DNA of 64,000 nt from JAWKOK01 sp963765875 (lineage in GTDB: Bacteria > Chloroflexota > Anaerolineae > Caldilineales > Caldilineaceae), in assembly GCA_963765875.1 (NCBI GenBank), contig CAVXYK010000017.1, positions 248,001 through 312,000 on the forward strand, read 5' to 3'. Shown in pieces: positions 9,244 to 18,974 of the stretch (positions are counted from its first letter, which is position 1; every line of letters starts with the position of its first letter). The translations under genes were made by a program, and so were the position numbers. The notes under the pieces are model-generated. The model made no database searches. It saw nothing but the letters and a program-made list of their open reading frames with translations, and was not told the origin of the DNA.

Positions 9244-10020
9244 TTAACCACCTGATCCGGTGCTCAAATATCGTGCTGACGGATCGACCTTCGACAAACC
9301 GAATACGGCGGTGGTGGCAAACAGATTCTTGTAGCGTCGCACGCGAATCAGCTTGCCGTTGGAGAGATAGACCTGGTGGTCGATCTTCACGCCCAACTGC
9401 CGGCAATATTGGCCAAAGTCGGTGATGGTGAAGGCCTGCCAGCGAGGCACGTCGTACCAACGCTGGGGCAAGTCCCGGGCCAACGGAATACGTCCGGTGA
9501 GCAACAGATCCAGTCGACAACGCCAGTAGCCCCAGTTGGGGAAACTGATGATGGCGTGCCGTCCCACGCGTAGCATCTCGTTGAGGATCATGGCCGGATC
9601 GTCGAGAAAAGGTAGCGTCTGCGCCAGGATAATATACTCGAAACTCTTATCCGGATAGTCGGCCAGCCCCTCCTGCAAGTTGCCTTGACGCACGCTCAGT
9701 CCACGCCGTACGCAAGCCAACACACCCTCTTCGCTAATCTCGATGCCACGTCCCTTGACATGCCGAGAACGTACCAGATACTCCAGCAATTCGCCGCTGC
9801 CACAGCCCAGATCCAGCGCCATCACATCGCTAGGGATTAGATCGGCGATGGCTTGAAGATCTGGGCGCAAGGAAGGTGCGAAATTCACGGATGCATCCTC
9901 GGTTCTCGTCGGGAAATGCTGGCCGGGTGCGTCGCTTGATTTGGGCTGGGCGGCCATCATCGTAATCGATGCCTGCCGGGTAGCATTGGGATTTGCGGTC
10001 GGCAGAATTGATACGCTCAT
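9244..10020 (-). CDS. metW: methionine biosynthesis protein MetW
   Basis: A 258-residue SAM-methyltransferase-fold protein of the MetW family. It carries motif I LDLGCGSGELL (about 69-79) and the family segments FEYIILAQTLPFLDDP, FPNWGYWRCRL and LPQRWYDVPRWQAFTITDF. MetW works with MetX in homoserine acylation in many bacteria. The N-terminal about 45 residues are low in family similarity; an internal start such as the Met about 21 residues in is possible. It lies 62 nt after metX on the same strand and is the last gene of the riboswitch-controlled met operon. Confidence 0.93.
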   Translation of the reverse strand: MSVSILPTANPNATRQASITMMAAQPKSSDAPGQHFPTRTEDASVNFAPSLRPDLQAIADLIPSDVMALDLGCGSGELLEYLVRSRHVKGRGIEISEEGVLACVRRGLSVRQGNLQEGLADYPDKSFEYIILAQTLPFLDDPAMILNEMLRVGRHAIISFPNWGYWRCRLDLLLTGRIPLARDLPQRWYDVPRWQAFTITDFGQYCRQLGVKIDHQVYLSNGKLIRVRRYKNLFATTAVFGLSKVDPSARYLSTGSGG

Positions 10021-10081
10021 GCCGTCACCTCACTGTGGGAATCTACTGTCGTCCGAGTCCTGAGCGAGTGGATCGGGCGCG

Positions 10082-11251
10082 TCAATACCCACTTCCCTGC
10101 ACCAGGCGATCCAGAAAGCTGCCGAGCAAGTTGGTCATCGTTTCAACTTCCAGCAGAAAAGCATCGTGTCCCCAACTGCTCTTGATGTCCAGGTAGGTCA
10201 CATCGGCCCCGGCAGCGGTCAGTGCGCTGACCAGTTCCTTGCTGTGATAGCTCGGATAGAGCCAGTCGCTGGTGAAGCTGACGACCAGAAACTTGATGTG
10301 GATCGAATCGGCAAAGGCAGCGGCCACAGAGCCGGTCGGCTGAGACAGATCGAAGTAGTCCATGGCCTTGGTGACGTAGAGATAGCTATTGGCGTCAAAA
10401 CGCTGGGTAAAGCTGTTGCCGTTGTACTTGAGGTAGCTTTCGATCTGGAACTCGGTCTCAAATTCGTAGCCATAGCGCTCAATATTCTGCAGACGACGTC
10501 CAAATTTCTGGTGCATGGACTGTTCGCTCAGATAGGTGATATGGCCCACCATGCGCGCCACGGCCAGCCCCGCATCGGGCTTCTTGTCGGCCAGATAGTA
10601 GTTGCCATCGTTCCAGTAGGGATCGGCATAGATGGCCTGGCGACCCACCTCGCTGAAGGCGATGAGCATGGGGCTGTGGTGGGCCGTGGTCGCCAGCGGG
10701 ATGGCCGAGTGGACACGATGTGAGTAATGAGCTGACCATTCCAGCACCTGCAAGCCACCCATAGATCCGCCGGCCACAGTCAGCAGCTTGTCGATGCCCA
10801 GACTGTCGATCAGATGGATCTGTGCACGCACCATGTCGCCGATTGTCACGACCGGGAAGTGTAGGCCATACGGCTCCCCCGTTTTGGGGTTGATCTGCAT
10901 CGGGCCGGTGGAGCCGTAGCAACTGCCGATGACGTTGCTGCAGATTACGAAGAAACGGTTTGTGTCGAACGCCTTGCCGGGGCCGATGCAATCATCCCAC
11001 CAGCCCGGCTTGTCGTCGGTCGACGGCTGGAATCCGGCAGCATGACCGCTGCCGCTCAATGCATGACAGATGAGAACTGCGTTCGAGCGGTCGACGTTCA
11101 ATCGTCCGTAGGTTTCGTAGGCAATCGTTACGGGCGAAAGCGTCGCTCCGCTCTCAAGACAGAACGGTTCATCTTCGGCAAAAGTGAAGCTCTTCTGTTC
11201 CACAATGCCGATGGAGTCGGTGCTGGTCATTGACGTGTCTTTGTGCTCCAT
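10082..11251 (-). CDS. metX: homoserine O-acetyltransferase
   Basis: A 389-residue alpha/beta-hydrolase-fold acyltransferase that makes O-acetylhomoserine from homoserine and acetyl-CoA. The nucleophile Ser is in GGSMGG (about residue 163), the Asp in FTSDWLYP (about 333) and the His in WGHDAFLL (about 361); WWDDCIGPGKAFDTNRFFVICSN is also typical of the family. Start could be ATG 11251 or the second in-frame ATG at 11230; neither has a strong ribosome site. It supplies the substrate of the upstream metY gene. The gap to metY holds a nested inverted repeat. Confidence 0.95.
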   Translation of the reverse strand: MEHKDTSMTSTDSIGIVEQKSFTFAEDEPFCLESGATLSPVTIAYETYGRLNVDRSNAVLICHALSGSGHAAGFQPSTDDKPGWWDDCIGPGKAFDTNRFFVICSNVIGSCYGSTGPMQINPKTGEPYGLHFPVVTIGDMVRAQIHLIDSLGIDKLLTVAGGSMGGLQVLEWSAHYSHRVHSAIPLATTAHHSPMLIAFSEVGRQAIYADPYWNDGNYYLADKKPDAGLAVARMVGHITYLSEQSMHQKFGRRLQNIERYGYEFETEFQIESYLKYNGNSFTQRFDANSYLYVTKAMDYFDLSQPTGSVAAAFADSIHIKFLVVSFTSDWLYPSYHSKELVSALTAAGADVTYLDIKSSWGHDAFLLEVETMTNLLGSFLDRLVQGSGY

Positions 11252-11264
11252 TGTCTTTGTGAGA

Positions 11265-11410
11265 AGGTGACAAGCTGACAGGGTGACAAGGTGAAGGGGG
11301 AATAACGGTTAATGGTGAACGGTTATTTCCAATGGTGAATGAACTCGTCATTAACAATTCACCATTAACTGTTGAGCCCTTGTCACCTCCCTCACCTTGC
11401 CACCTTGTCA
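11265..11410. repeat. nested inverted-repeat element between metY and metX
   Basis: Outer arms are built from GGTGACAAGGTGA-type units on the left (about 11265-11300) and their complements TCACCTTGCCACCTTGTCA on the right (about 11390-11409). Inner units AATGGTGAA (11332-11340) and TTCACCATT (11359-11367) form a second inverted pair. Several partial tandem copies of AATGGTGAA lie inside. It has no coding capacity and lies in the met operon transcript, where it would fold strongly. Confidence 0.6.
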
Positions 11411-11414
11411 TCCA

Positions 11415-12713
11415 CTACCCAACCGCTACAGTCAGCGCCTGGTCCAAATCCCAGAGGATGTCGTCGCTGTCCTCCAGGCCGATGCTGAGGCGAATGAAGT
11501 CGGGCGAAACGCCTGCGGTCTCCAGCTCTTCCAGGCTAAGCTGGCTGTGGGTCGTGCTGGCCGGATGGATGGCCAGGCTCTTGGCGTCGCCCACATTGGC
11601 CACGTGGCTCAAGAGCTTCAGATTGTCGATGAACTTCTTGCCGGCATCAACGCCGCCCTTGATGCCGAAGCCCATGATGGAGCTAGGCCCTTTGGGCAGA
11701 TACTTCTTGGCTCGGCCATGGTGCGGATGGCTGGCCAGGCCGGGATAGGAGACCCAGCTGACGTCGTCGTGGCCTTCAAGGAACTCGGCAACAGCCTGTG
11801 CGTTGGCGACATGTCGATCCATGCGCAAGCTCAATGTCTCGATGCCCATCAGGGTATTCCAGCTGTTCTGGGGCGCCTGGCAGGCGCCGATATCACGCAG
11901 CGTCTGGACACGTGCCTTGATGCCGAATGGCGGCAGGCCCATGCCCGCTAGATCGGCGTAGACCAGGCCATGATAGCTGGGATCGGGTGACGTGAAGTTG
12001 TCGAAGCGACCGCTGGTCCAATCGAAGTTGCCGCCGTCGACAATGACGCCGCCGATGGTGGTACCATGGCCACCCAAGAACTTGGTGGTGCTGTGCGTGA
12101 TGATGTTGGCGCCCAATTCGAAGGGGCGGCAGAGATATGGCGTGGCAAAGGTATTGTCAATCATCAAAGGGATGTTGTTGGCCTGGGCAATGGCCGATAC
12201 TTCCTCGAAGGGGAAGACGAAGATGTCGGGGTTGCCCAGAGTCTCGCCATAGATGATCTTGGTGTTGGGCTGGATGGCCGCCTCAAAGGCCGCCGGGTCG
12301 CCGGGGTCGACAAAGGTCACGTCAATGCCGAGACGCGGGAAAATATAGTTGAATTGGTTGAAGGTGCCGCCGTAGAGACGCGTGCTGCTAATGATATGGT
12401 CGCCCGCATTGCAGAGCGTGAGGATGGCCATGGTCTGCGCGCCGTGCCCACTGCTGGCAGCGATCGCTGCCACGCCGCCCTCGAGATCAGCAATGCGCTG
12501 TTCGAGAACGTCGGTGGTCGGATTCATGATACGGGTGTAGATGTTTCCGAACTCTTGTAGCGCAAACAGATTGGCGGCATGTTCCGAATCGTCGGAACTG
12601 GAAGCTGGTGGTCTGGTAGATAGGCACTGCACGGCTACCGGTGGGGGATCAGGGATCTGGCCGGCATGCAATTGGCGTGTTGAAAAGCCGAATTCTCGCT
12701 CATCATTACTCAT
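11415..12713 (-). CDS. metY: O-acetylhomoserine aminocarboxypropyltransferase (sulfhydrylase)
   Basis: A 432-residue PLP enzyme of the Cys/Met metabolism family that forms homocysteine or methionine from O-acetylhomoserine and sulfide or methanethiol. The PLP Lys lies in HSTTKFLGGHG (about residue 209); FGNIYTRIMNPT and SSGHGAQ are also typical. Start ATG 12713 follows AAGGAG; the frame is open further upstream but that region is the riboswitch leader. Residues about 27-39 (QCLSTRPPASSS) do not match the family: the neighbouring frame reads VPIYQTTSFQF, so a 5-nt insertion near 12625 and a 1-nt insertion near 12593 seem to cancel out. First gene of the met operon. Confidence 0.94.
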   Translation of the reverse strand: MSNDEREFGFSTRQLHAGQIPDPPPVAVQCLSTRPPASSSDDSEHAANLFALQEFGNIYTRIMNPTTDVLEQRIADLEGGVAAIAASSGHGAQTMAILTLCNAGDHIISSTRLYGGTFNQFNYIFPRLGIDVTFVDPGDPAAFEAAIQPNTKIIYGETLGNPDIFVFPFEEVSAIAQANNIPLMIDNTFATPYLCRPFELGANIITHSTTKFLGGHGTTIGGVIVDGGNFDWTSGRFDNFTSPDPSYHGLVYADLAGMGLPPFGIKARVQTLRDIGACQAPQNSWNTLMGIETLSLRMDRHVANAQAVAEFLEGHDDVSWVSYPGLASHPHHGRAKKYLPKGPSSIMGFGIKGGVDAGKKFIDNLKLLSHVANVGDAKSLAIHPASTTHSQLSLEELETAGVSPDFIRLSIGLEDSDDILWDLDQALTVAVG

Positions 12714-12780
12714 TGTTTGGTTGCTCCTTGTGTTCAATAACAGTCGGTAGATACGTACACGGCACAGGTAAAACAATCGA

Positions 12781-12814
12781 TAGAAAAGCCCTCTGATCCG
12801 GAGAAAAAGAGGGC
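12781..12814 (-). terminator. second hairpin in the metY leader
   Basis: On the minus strand GCCCTCT and AGAGGGC form a 7-bp stem around an approximately 12-nt loop, followed by TTTTCT. It lies between the riboswitch terminator and the metY start and could act as a second attenuation point. Confidence 0.45.
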
Positions 12815-12865
12815 ATTTGACCATGAAGCCATGCAGGTCTGCCAAAGCGCCCGTTCTCAGTGCAT

Positions 12866-12892
12866 AAAAAAATCCCCTACGTGGGGATGAGC
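12866..12892 (-). terminator. riboswitch expression-platform terminator
   Basis: On the minus strand ATCCCC-ACGT-AGGGGAT is followed by a run of seven T. It lies about 25 nt after the end of the SAM-I aptamer, the standard position for transcription attenuation: SAM binding would favour this terminator and shut off metY-metX-metW. Confidence 0.85.
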
Positions 12893-12913
12893 AGAAAAGC
12901 ATGGTTGCGTTTC

Positions 12914-13038
<125 letters not shown>

Positions 13039-13062
13039 CTATGCTATTCGATTGTGCGGCGA

Positions 13063-13091
13063 ACTATATCAGGTCGGAATTGCTTTGTCAA
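13063..13091 (-). promoter_or_regulatory. sigma70-type promoter of the met operon
   Basis: On the minus strand TTGACA (13086-13091) and TATAGT (13063-13068) are separated by exactly 17 nt. Transcription would start near 13055, just ahead of the S-box aptamer. Confidence 0.85.
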
Positions 13092-13199
13092 GTGGGCTAT
13101 CGACGACCAATCGACGACACTATCCGTCGTCTTCGGGCCAGAAATCGCCCTGCGATCCACTGTTTGATTCATGCGATGCTGTGTTATGATTCGGATACT

Positions 13200-13998
13200 A
13201 TGCGAGTACTAATCCTGTCCGATATTCACGCCAATTTGGTCGCCTTGGAAAGCGTTCTGGCCGCGGCAGACGGCGAGTATGACACTGTCTGGTCACTGGG
13301 CGATGTGGTCGGCTATGGGCCATGCCCGAACGAATGCGTTGAGCTGGTGAGCGAGATTGCCACATTGTCCGTCATGGGCAATCACGATTGGGCTGCCCTC
13401 GGCAGACCGGGCATCGATGTCGAATACTTCAATCCTCATGCCCGTCAAGCCGTTTACTGGACCCGCGAAGACATTAACGGATACCAGCCGCGCCTATCTC
13501 GACAAGCTGGCCGACAAACCCCTGAGCGCCCCCGAGGCGCCCGATGTGCTTGTCACACACGGCAGCCCGCGTATACCGGTGATGGAATACATCCAAACGC
13601 CGACCATTGCCATGGAGAATTTTGCCTTCTTCACGGAAGCCATCTGCCTGGTCGGACACACGCATAAACCGACGATCTACCACTGGGAATTGCGTGATGA
13701 GTTGGAACCGGTGGATGGCCAGAACGAACATCAGGTTGCGACCGTCTCCCACGTATTACCCCAGATCGATGCCCGCCTCAGGCTCAGCACATCAAACCGA
13801 CGCAGATTCATCCTCAACCCCGGCAGCGTGGGCCAGCCACGCGACAACGATGCACGTGCAGCCTATGCAATTCTTGATCTGGACGCACGGACGTGGAGCT
13901 ATCATCGGGTGGCCTATCCGATCGAGCTAACCCAGAGCCAGATGCGCGCCGCCGACCTCCCCAAACGGTTGGTTGATCGGCTCAGCTTCGGCTGGTAG
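13200..13998 (+). CDS. calcineurin-like metallophosphoesterase (frameshifted)
   Basis: Start ATG 13200 gives MRVLILSDIHANLVALE. Metal-binding motifs follow: SDIHAN, GDVVGYGPCPNE, GNHDW, THGSP and GHTHKP, with a C-terminal NPGSVGQPRD, the order found in the YfcE/MJ0936 group of phosphodiesterases. The frame breaks near 13478; removing one A from ATTAACGG joins EDI to TDTSRAYLDKLADKP and restores about 265 residues. A TATGAT box lies 9 nt before the ATG with a poor -35, so the mRNA may have little or no leader. It is divergent from the met operon. Confidence 0.88.
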
Positions 13999-14016
13999 AG
14001 ACAACCTTCTCAGGCC

Positions 14017-16514
14017 CTACAGCGGCATGTCATCAGTTTCCATTTTGTGATAAATCTCAAACCAGTCCGGGAACTCTGCCGCCCTTCTCTTGGCTTCAAG
14101 CTGTTCCTCACGTCGTCGGTATTGTTCCATTCGCAATTGGATAATATCAGCCACATCACGCGGGGCGTGGACACCGTCGAAGGTAAAATCCCCGTCCTCA
14201 GCCGCAGTCTGACAACGCACGTTCCCATAGTTGAACAGCCAATTAATCGTCGAAGGAATCTCCGACGACACATTTTGGATACGCTCCAGCAAGGCGCCGC
14301 TTGTACTTTGGCGCAAGCCAAAAGGGAGCTTTTCAATGTGCGTAATCCTGCGATCATCCACCTCATAGGTATCATTGTACCAATTGATGATCACCCACAC
14401 GACTCGGGCCAACGCAACAAGAAACATAATGAGAAAAGCAACCCTGACAATCAACCTGAACAGGCCATACTCTCGGGAATAATCGTGCCGATAACGATCG
14501 CCATGATCACCAGTACTGAATTGAGCAGCAGGATCAGGAGCGCCCACCAAAGCTTTGGCAACAAGACGATCCAGTGCTTGCGCCAGATGATGCGCTCATC
14601 GTCATCGTACTGACGATTGCGGCGAAATCGTGGCATAAACGACCGCCGCGATTTTTCTGTTGGAACGGGCTTGACGGTCTGCCATACACGGCTAGGAAGA
14701 TCAAGGGTATGCCCCAGCCGATTGCTGAGCGTGAGGCTGATCTCGCGTCTTGGTTTCCGCTGCTGAGTGACGCTGTCGCTCTTCCTGTTGTTGCCTGATG
14801 GAGTTATTCAAGGCTTCAAAATTGCGCGTGTAGGTGAACGTGATCTTGCCCGCTGTGCTGGCTGTCTGAATAACAGTCGTGCCGAAATTCAGCAAGCCGC
14901 CTAGAAAGGTGCGATCTTCATCGACTTGTTGGATCTGGTCAAGCGGCGCTTCCTTGCGCACTCTGCTGATCAGGATGACCTTTTCTTGGTAGACGACCCG
15001 ACGATTGGTCACCGCAATCCAATCGTTGAAATAGTCGATCGCTCCCCAGATGAAGAGAATCAAACCACCCCCAAGAATAAGGACCGTTGGGACAGTAATC
15101 CACCACTGATTGCCCGCAATCTGGTTGCCTAGATACGCTAATCCGACAAGAATAGGCGAGTGCGATGAGGGCAGGAATCCCGTTTCGCAGAAATGCAATC
15201 CAGTGCCGACGACTGAGGACGATGAGGAGTTCACCCGGTTGCAGCCAGGAGTGCTTCTGCTGTTTTTTCTGGCTCTCCATTTCCTGGAGTTTTTCAGTGC
15301 TGACCTCCAATTTTCCACGTATGTCGCCATCTTCCTCGTCATTGAACCGCTGAAAGTCGGACCAGTGCAACCGCAACCACTCACTGTCCAGCATGGCTTC
15401 GACAGACGATTCCTGCGACACTTCGCCCAACAGCGCAGTCTCACAGAAGTAAGTCTGCCCGTGGCTGGTCGTGCTGGTTAACTTCTTGCCGTTCTCATCC
15501 AGGGCCTGGATTGTAGCCCGTCCACCTTCGAGCAGAACCCAGAAGCTGTCAGCCTGTTCCCCTTGTTGTACCAGGAGTTGATTCGTGGGGAAACGGTAGT
15601 AGCTGAAGAAGCCGACAAGACGGCTGCGTTGCTCCTCACTCAACTGCGAGAAAATCGACAGACCGTCGACAATTTCGGACCGTTTTTGCATGCTGGCGGC
15701 ACCGATGACATCGGGGTCGAGGCAGGTGATCGAGTGGAATTGGGCGTATGGTATCGAAAAAATCTTGGTTTCCGTGGTTGCGCACGCTGTATGGCGCATG
15801 ACACGAGCGCGGCTCCAGCTGCGTCCACGAGGTTCGGCAAGACCAAATGCAGCGCCATTCGCCGCCCACCCTATGCGCCCATCTGCCCATTCAAGTTTGA
15901 CTTGGCCCTGATCGACGAAAAAGACTTGATCCGGCAGCTCACCTATGCTGTAAATGTATTCATCGGCCGACACTGTCGTCGGATCCGCGACTTCGGCCAG
16001 GAATCCCAACAGGACGAGGTCCAGATGGCCGATCATTGGCACGGTACGTAGTCGGCGGATCTGATCCATTTTGGCAAGACGCTGCCGTAGTTGGGGAAAG
16101 CGGAAGACAAGCCGGTTGAAGGCCGCTGCATCGATCCGGAGCAGATCGCAAACGCCGGTGCCGCCCTCACGAGTGGTTGTGTGATATGTATCGTAAAAAA
16201 GCAGATCATAGATCGAGAGCATCGTGCCCGGCTGATCGACACGACGCTGGTAGACCTCCGGCTCTCCACTCTCCGTAATCCCCTCCTGCGACTGAATCAC
16301 CGAACCCTTGAGGAGAATGTAGACGTAGTCTAGCGATGCGTTCTGTTCGTAAAGGGTCTGTTTTGGCCGCAGGGTCACTTGACGCACGGAGCGTAGCAAG
16401 AATCTGCTGCAAATCTCTCGTCGGTAGATCCGGCAGATCGCGCAAGAACTCTAGATAAACAACGTATTGATCGTACGATAGGAAATCCGGTGCGACAAAC
16501 AGAGAACGATTCAT
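14017..16514 (-). CDS. cyclic-nucleotide-binding/bPH2 membrane protein (several frameshifts)
   Basis: Piecing frames together gives one protein: two cyclic-nucleotide-binding (CAP_ED-like) modules (YEQNASLDYVYILLKGSVIQ; FPTNQLLVQQGEQADSFWVLLEGG), then a bacterial PH domain with two membrane helices (VPTVLILGGGLILFIWGAID...WIAVTNRRVVYQEKV), then a second helix pair and PH domain (LVALARVVWVIINWYNDTYEVDDRRI). Frame breaks are near 16400, 15155, 14740 and 14475. The start ATG at 16514 overlaps the uvrC stop as ATGA, so the genes are translationally coupled. Four breaks in 2.5 kb could mean a decaying gene or assembly errors. Function unknown; a membrane sensor is an inference. Confidence 0.65.
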
Positions 16515-18421
16515 AACTGCTCTTTGATGGCTTCAGCGGCGCGACGATCCATGCCGGGAACAGCAGACAACTCGTCAACCGTCGCCTCTCGAACCTTGTC
16601 GATGTTGCCGCTATAGTAGGTCAGCAGCGCCTTGCGCCGCTTGGGACCGATGCCGCGCACGTCGTCGAGCTTGGAGCGGGTCTGCTCCTTGCGGCGTAAA
16701 TTGCGATGGTAGGTGATGGCAAAGCGATGGGCCTCATCGCGTATGCGCTGCACTAGATGCAGGGACTGGCTGCCACGCGTCAGCCAGACCGGCTTGGACC
16801 GACCCGGCCGGAAGATCTCTTCCTCTCGCTTGGCCAATCCGACGACCGGAATCTTGTCCAGCAAATCGAATTCCTCCAGCACCTCGACGGCAATGCCAAG
16901 CTGGCCCTTGCCACCGTCAATGATGATCAGGTCGGGCAGAATCCGCCATGACTCATTCGATTTACGCGCCTTCTTGCCGGGGTCGGTGTCAGTACGTTCT
17001 TCCACCGCACGGCGAAAACGGCGACGCAGCATCTCACGCATGCTGCCGAAATCGTCCGGCGAGCCTTGCGCTCCCTTGTCACGAATTTTGAAGCGCTTGT
17101 ACGCGTTTTTGAGCGGCGTTCCCTTGGCAAAGACGACCATGGAGCCGACTGTGTTGGTGCCCTGTAACGTGCTGATGTCGAAACATTCGATGCGCGCCGG
17201 CGGCTGCTCCAGTTGCAATGCTTCCTGCAACTCAGCCAACGCCTCGGTCTGCCGATTGGTGTCGGCGGCCCGTTCCGCCTTCTGCACACGCAGATACTCG
17301 TCTGCGTTATTGGCCGCCATGGTCATCAGCTTGGCCTTCGCTCCTCGCTGAGGCACGCGCAGTTCAACCTTGGTCTCCCGTTTTGTCGCCAGCCACTCCT
17401 CCAATACTGCTCCGTGCGGCGGCAAGGCCTGGACCATAATCAACTTGGGTAAAAAAGTGGCCTCTTCATAATACTGCTGGATGAAACTGCCGATCAACTC
17501 GCCCTGAAGGTTGACGTCGGTCTCGGGTATGTCGGCTCCTTCCAGCATGAAATTCTCACGACCCGTCAGCCGTCCGTTGCGAACCATGTAGATCTGAACC
17601 GCAGCGTCAGCCGTGCGCGGGTCCACGGAAACGGCAATGCAGTCTGCATCCACCATGGTGGCCTCGATGATCTGCTGCTGCTCGACAAGACCCTGGGCCG
17701 CCTTGAGCCGATCTCGATAGATGGCGGCCAGTTCGAACTGGAGATTCTCAGCCGCCCGGCTCATCTGGGTCTCCATCTGGCTGAGCACCTGGTCTGTATT
17801 GCCCTGGAGAAAGTCCATCAACTGCTGGATGGTGGCGCGGTATTCCTCGCGGCTCTGCTTGCCGATACAGGGGCCGCCGCACATCTTGATGTGGTAGTAG
17901 AGACAGGGCCGCGCATCATTGCCGGTGATGGTGCGGTCGCAATCCAGGTAGGGAAAGATGCGGCGCAGTGCGTCGAGGGTGCGATAGCAGTTGGTGGCGC
18001 TGGTGTAGGGGCCAAAGTAGCGCGCCTTGTCCTTCAGCCGCCGGCGTACGACCTCGATACGCGGGAAATCTTCTTGCCAGTTGATCTTGATGTAGGGGAA
18101 CTGGCGGTCATCCTTGAGCCGGATGTTGTAGTGAGGCCAGTAGCGTTTGATCAGCTCGTTTTCGAGAACGAGCGCTTCTAGTTCGGTCTCAGTCACCCAC
18201 CAGGTGATGTCCTGGATCTCGGCCACCAACGCCTGCGTTTTGGGATGTTGCTGGGCCGAGGCATGGAAGTAGCTGCGCACCCGATTCTTAAGCACAATGG
18301 CCTTGCCCACATAGATCACCTTGCCGTCACCATTGCGCATCAGGTAACAGCCGGGCTTGTCGGGCAAATTATCCAGTTTGTCACGCACACTCTTGGGAAT
18401 CTTCTGCGTCATGTGCGGCAT
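16511..18421 (-). CDS. uvrC: excinuclease ABC subunit C
   Basis: A 636-residue UvrC, the dual-incision nuclease of nucleotide excision repair. It has an N-terminal GIY-YIG domain (KPGCYLMRNGDGKVIYVGKA...LKNRVRSYF), the cysteine cluster ARPCLYYHIKMCGGPC, a UVR helical pair around residue 210, the RNase H-like C-terminal nuclease (IECFDISTLQGTNTVGSMVVF, LIIIDGGKGQL) and terminal helix-hairpin-helix motifs (VRGIGPKRRKALL, VPGMDRRAAEAI). Starts at ATG 18421 or 18412 are both possible. Its stop overlaps the next gene's start. Confidence 0.97.
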   Translation of the reverse strand: MPHMTQKIPKSVRDKLDNLPDKPGCYLMRNGDGKVIYVGKAIVLKNRVRSYFHASAQQHPKTQALVAEIQDITWWVTETELEALVLENELIKRYWPHYNIRLKDDRQFPYIKINWQEDFPRIEVVRRRLKDKARYFGPYTSATNCYRTLDALRRIFPYLDCDRTITGNDARPCLYYHIKMCGGPCIGKQSREEYRATIQQLMDFLQGNTDQVLSQMETQMSRAAENLQFELAAIYRDRLKAAQGLVEQQQIIEATMVDADCIAVSVDPRTADAAVQIYMVRNGRLTGRENFMLEGADIPETDVNLQGELIGSFIQQYYEEATFLPKLIMVQALPPHGAVLEEWLATKRETKVELRVPQRGAKAKLMTMAANNADEYLRVQKAERAADTNRQTEALAELQEALQLEQPPARIECFDISTLQGTNTVGSMVVFAKGTPLKNAYKRFKIRDKGAQGSPDDFGSMREMLRRRFRRAVEERTDTDPGKKARKSNESWRILPDLIIIDGGKGQLGIAVEVLEEFDLLDKIPVVGLAKREEEIFRPGRSKPVWLTRGSQSLHLVQRIRDEAHRFAITYHRNLRRKEQTRSKLDDVRGIGPKRRKALLTYYSGNIDKVREATVDELSAVPGMDRRAAEAIKEQL

Positions 18422-18451
18422 TTTAGCATGAGTCGCACAAGTGTTCAATCA

Positions 18452-18490
18452 AGGGAAGGGGGAATCGGGATTAGGGAGCGGGGATTGGGC
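18452..18490. repeat. G-rich GGGGATT-type degenerate repeat
   Basis: Upstream of uvrC the plus strand reads GGGAAGGGGGAATCGGGATT then AGGGAGCGGGGATTGGGC. It belongs to the same G-rich family as the blocks at 24083, 42861 and 43587. Confidence 0.55.
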
Positions 18491-18510
18491 GCAATATCCA
18501 GATGGCCTTG

Positions 18511-18566
18511 TAGGGAGCGCCCCTTGCGGTCGCCCGCAGTGTTGGACAAGATGTCATCTTGTCCAA
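18511..18566. repeat. GCGCCCCTTGCGGTCGCCCGC repeat plus perfect palindrome
   Basis: AGGGAGCGCCCCTTGCGGTC (from about 18514), followed by GCCCGCAG, resembles the segment at 41788. It is followed by a perfect 12-bp inverted repeat, TTGGACAAGATG and CATCTTGTCCAA, with a 1-nt loop (18542-18566). It lies just after the stop of the PIN toxin gene and may serve as its transcription terminator or be a REP-like element. Confidence 0.6.
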
Positions 18567-18578
18567 TCGCCGAAACAG

Positions 18579-18974
18579 TCACGCCAGTTCTTGCACAAGA
18601 ATGTGCGGCACACGTCGAAAATGGTTGTCGGCCGTGAGCAACTCAATGCCATGTTCCATGGCAAGGGCGGCGATCCAAATATCGTTGGTTGGAATGGGCG
18701 TGCCTTCACGACGCAGGTAGGCGAAAATGTGGGCGTAGCGCTGGCCAGTGGCCTGGGTTACGTCAACGATGGCGACACGCGGGACGGCAAGAAATTCGGT
18801 CAATTCATCTCGGTTGCGTTGGCGACGATTGCCGAGTTCAAAGCCGGCCAGCAATTCACCGATGACGATGCTGGGCAACAGAATGCGATCCGCCCGGCGT
18901 AATGCACCGGATGCGCCTGCATGGCCTCGCTTGAACGCCGAATAGGCGGATGTATCGAGCAGCAACGCGCTCAC
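18579..18974 (-). CDS. PIN-domain VapC-type ribonuclease toxin
   Basis: A 131-residue PIN-domain protein. Acidic active-site residues are seen in LLLDTSAYSAFKRG (Asp near the N-terminus), SIVIGELLAGFE (Glu about 40), the Asp of TNDIWIAALA (about 98) and TADNHF (about 116). VapC-type PIN toxins cleave RNA, often tRNA. GTG 18974 is chosen because it overlaps the antitoxin stop as GTGA; GTG 18980 is an alternative. Together with the upstream gene it forms a toxin-antitoxin pair. Confidence 0.88.
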   Translation of the reverse strand: MSALLLDTSAYSAFKRGHAGASGALRRADRILLPSIVIGELLAGFELGNRRQRNRDELTEFLAVPRVAIVDVTQATGQRYAHIFAYLRREGTPIPTNDIWIAALAMEHGIELLTADNHFRRVPHILVQELA

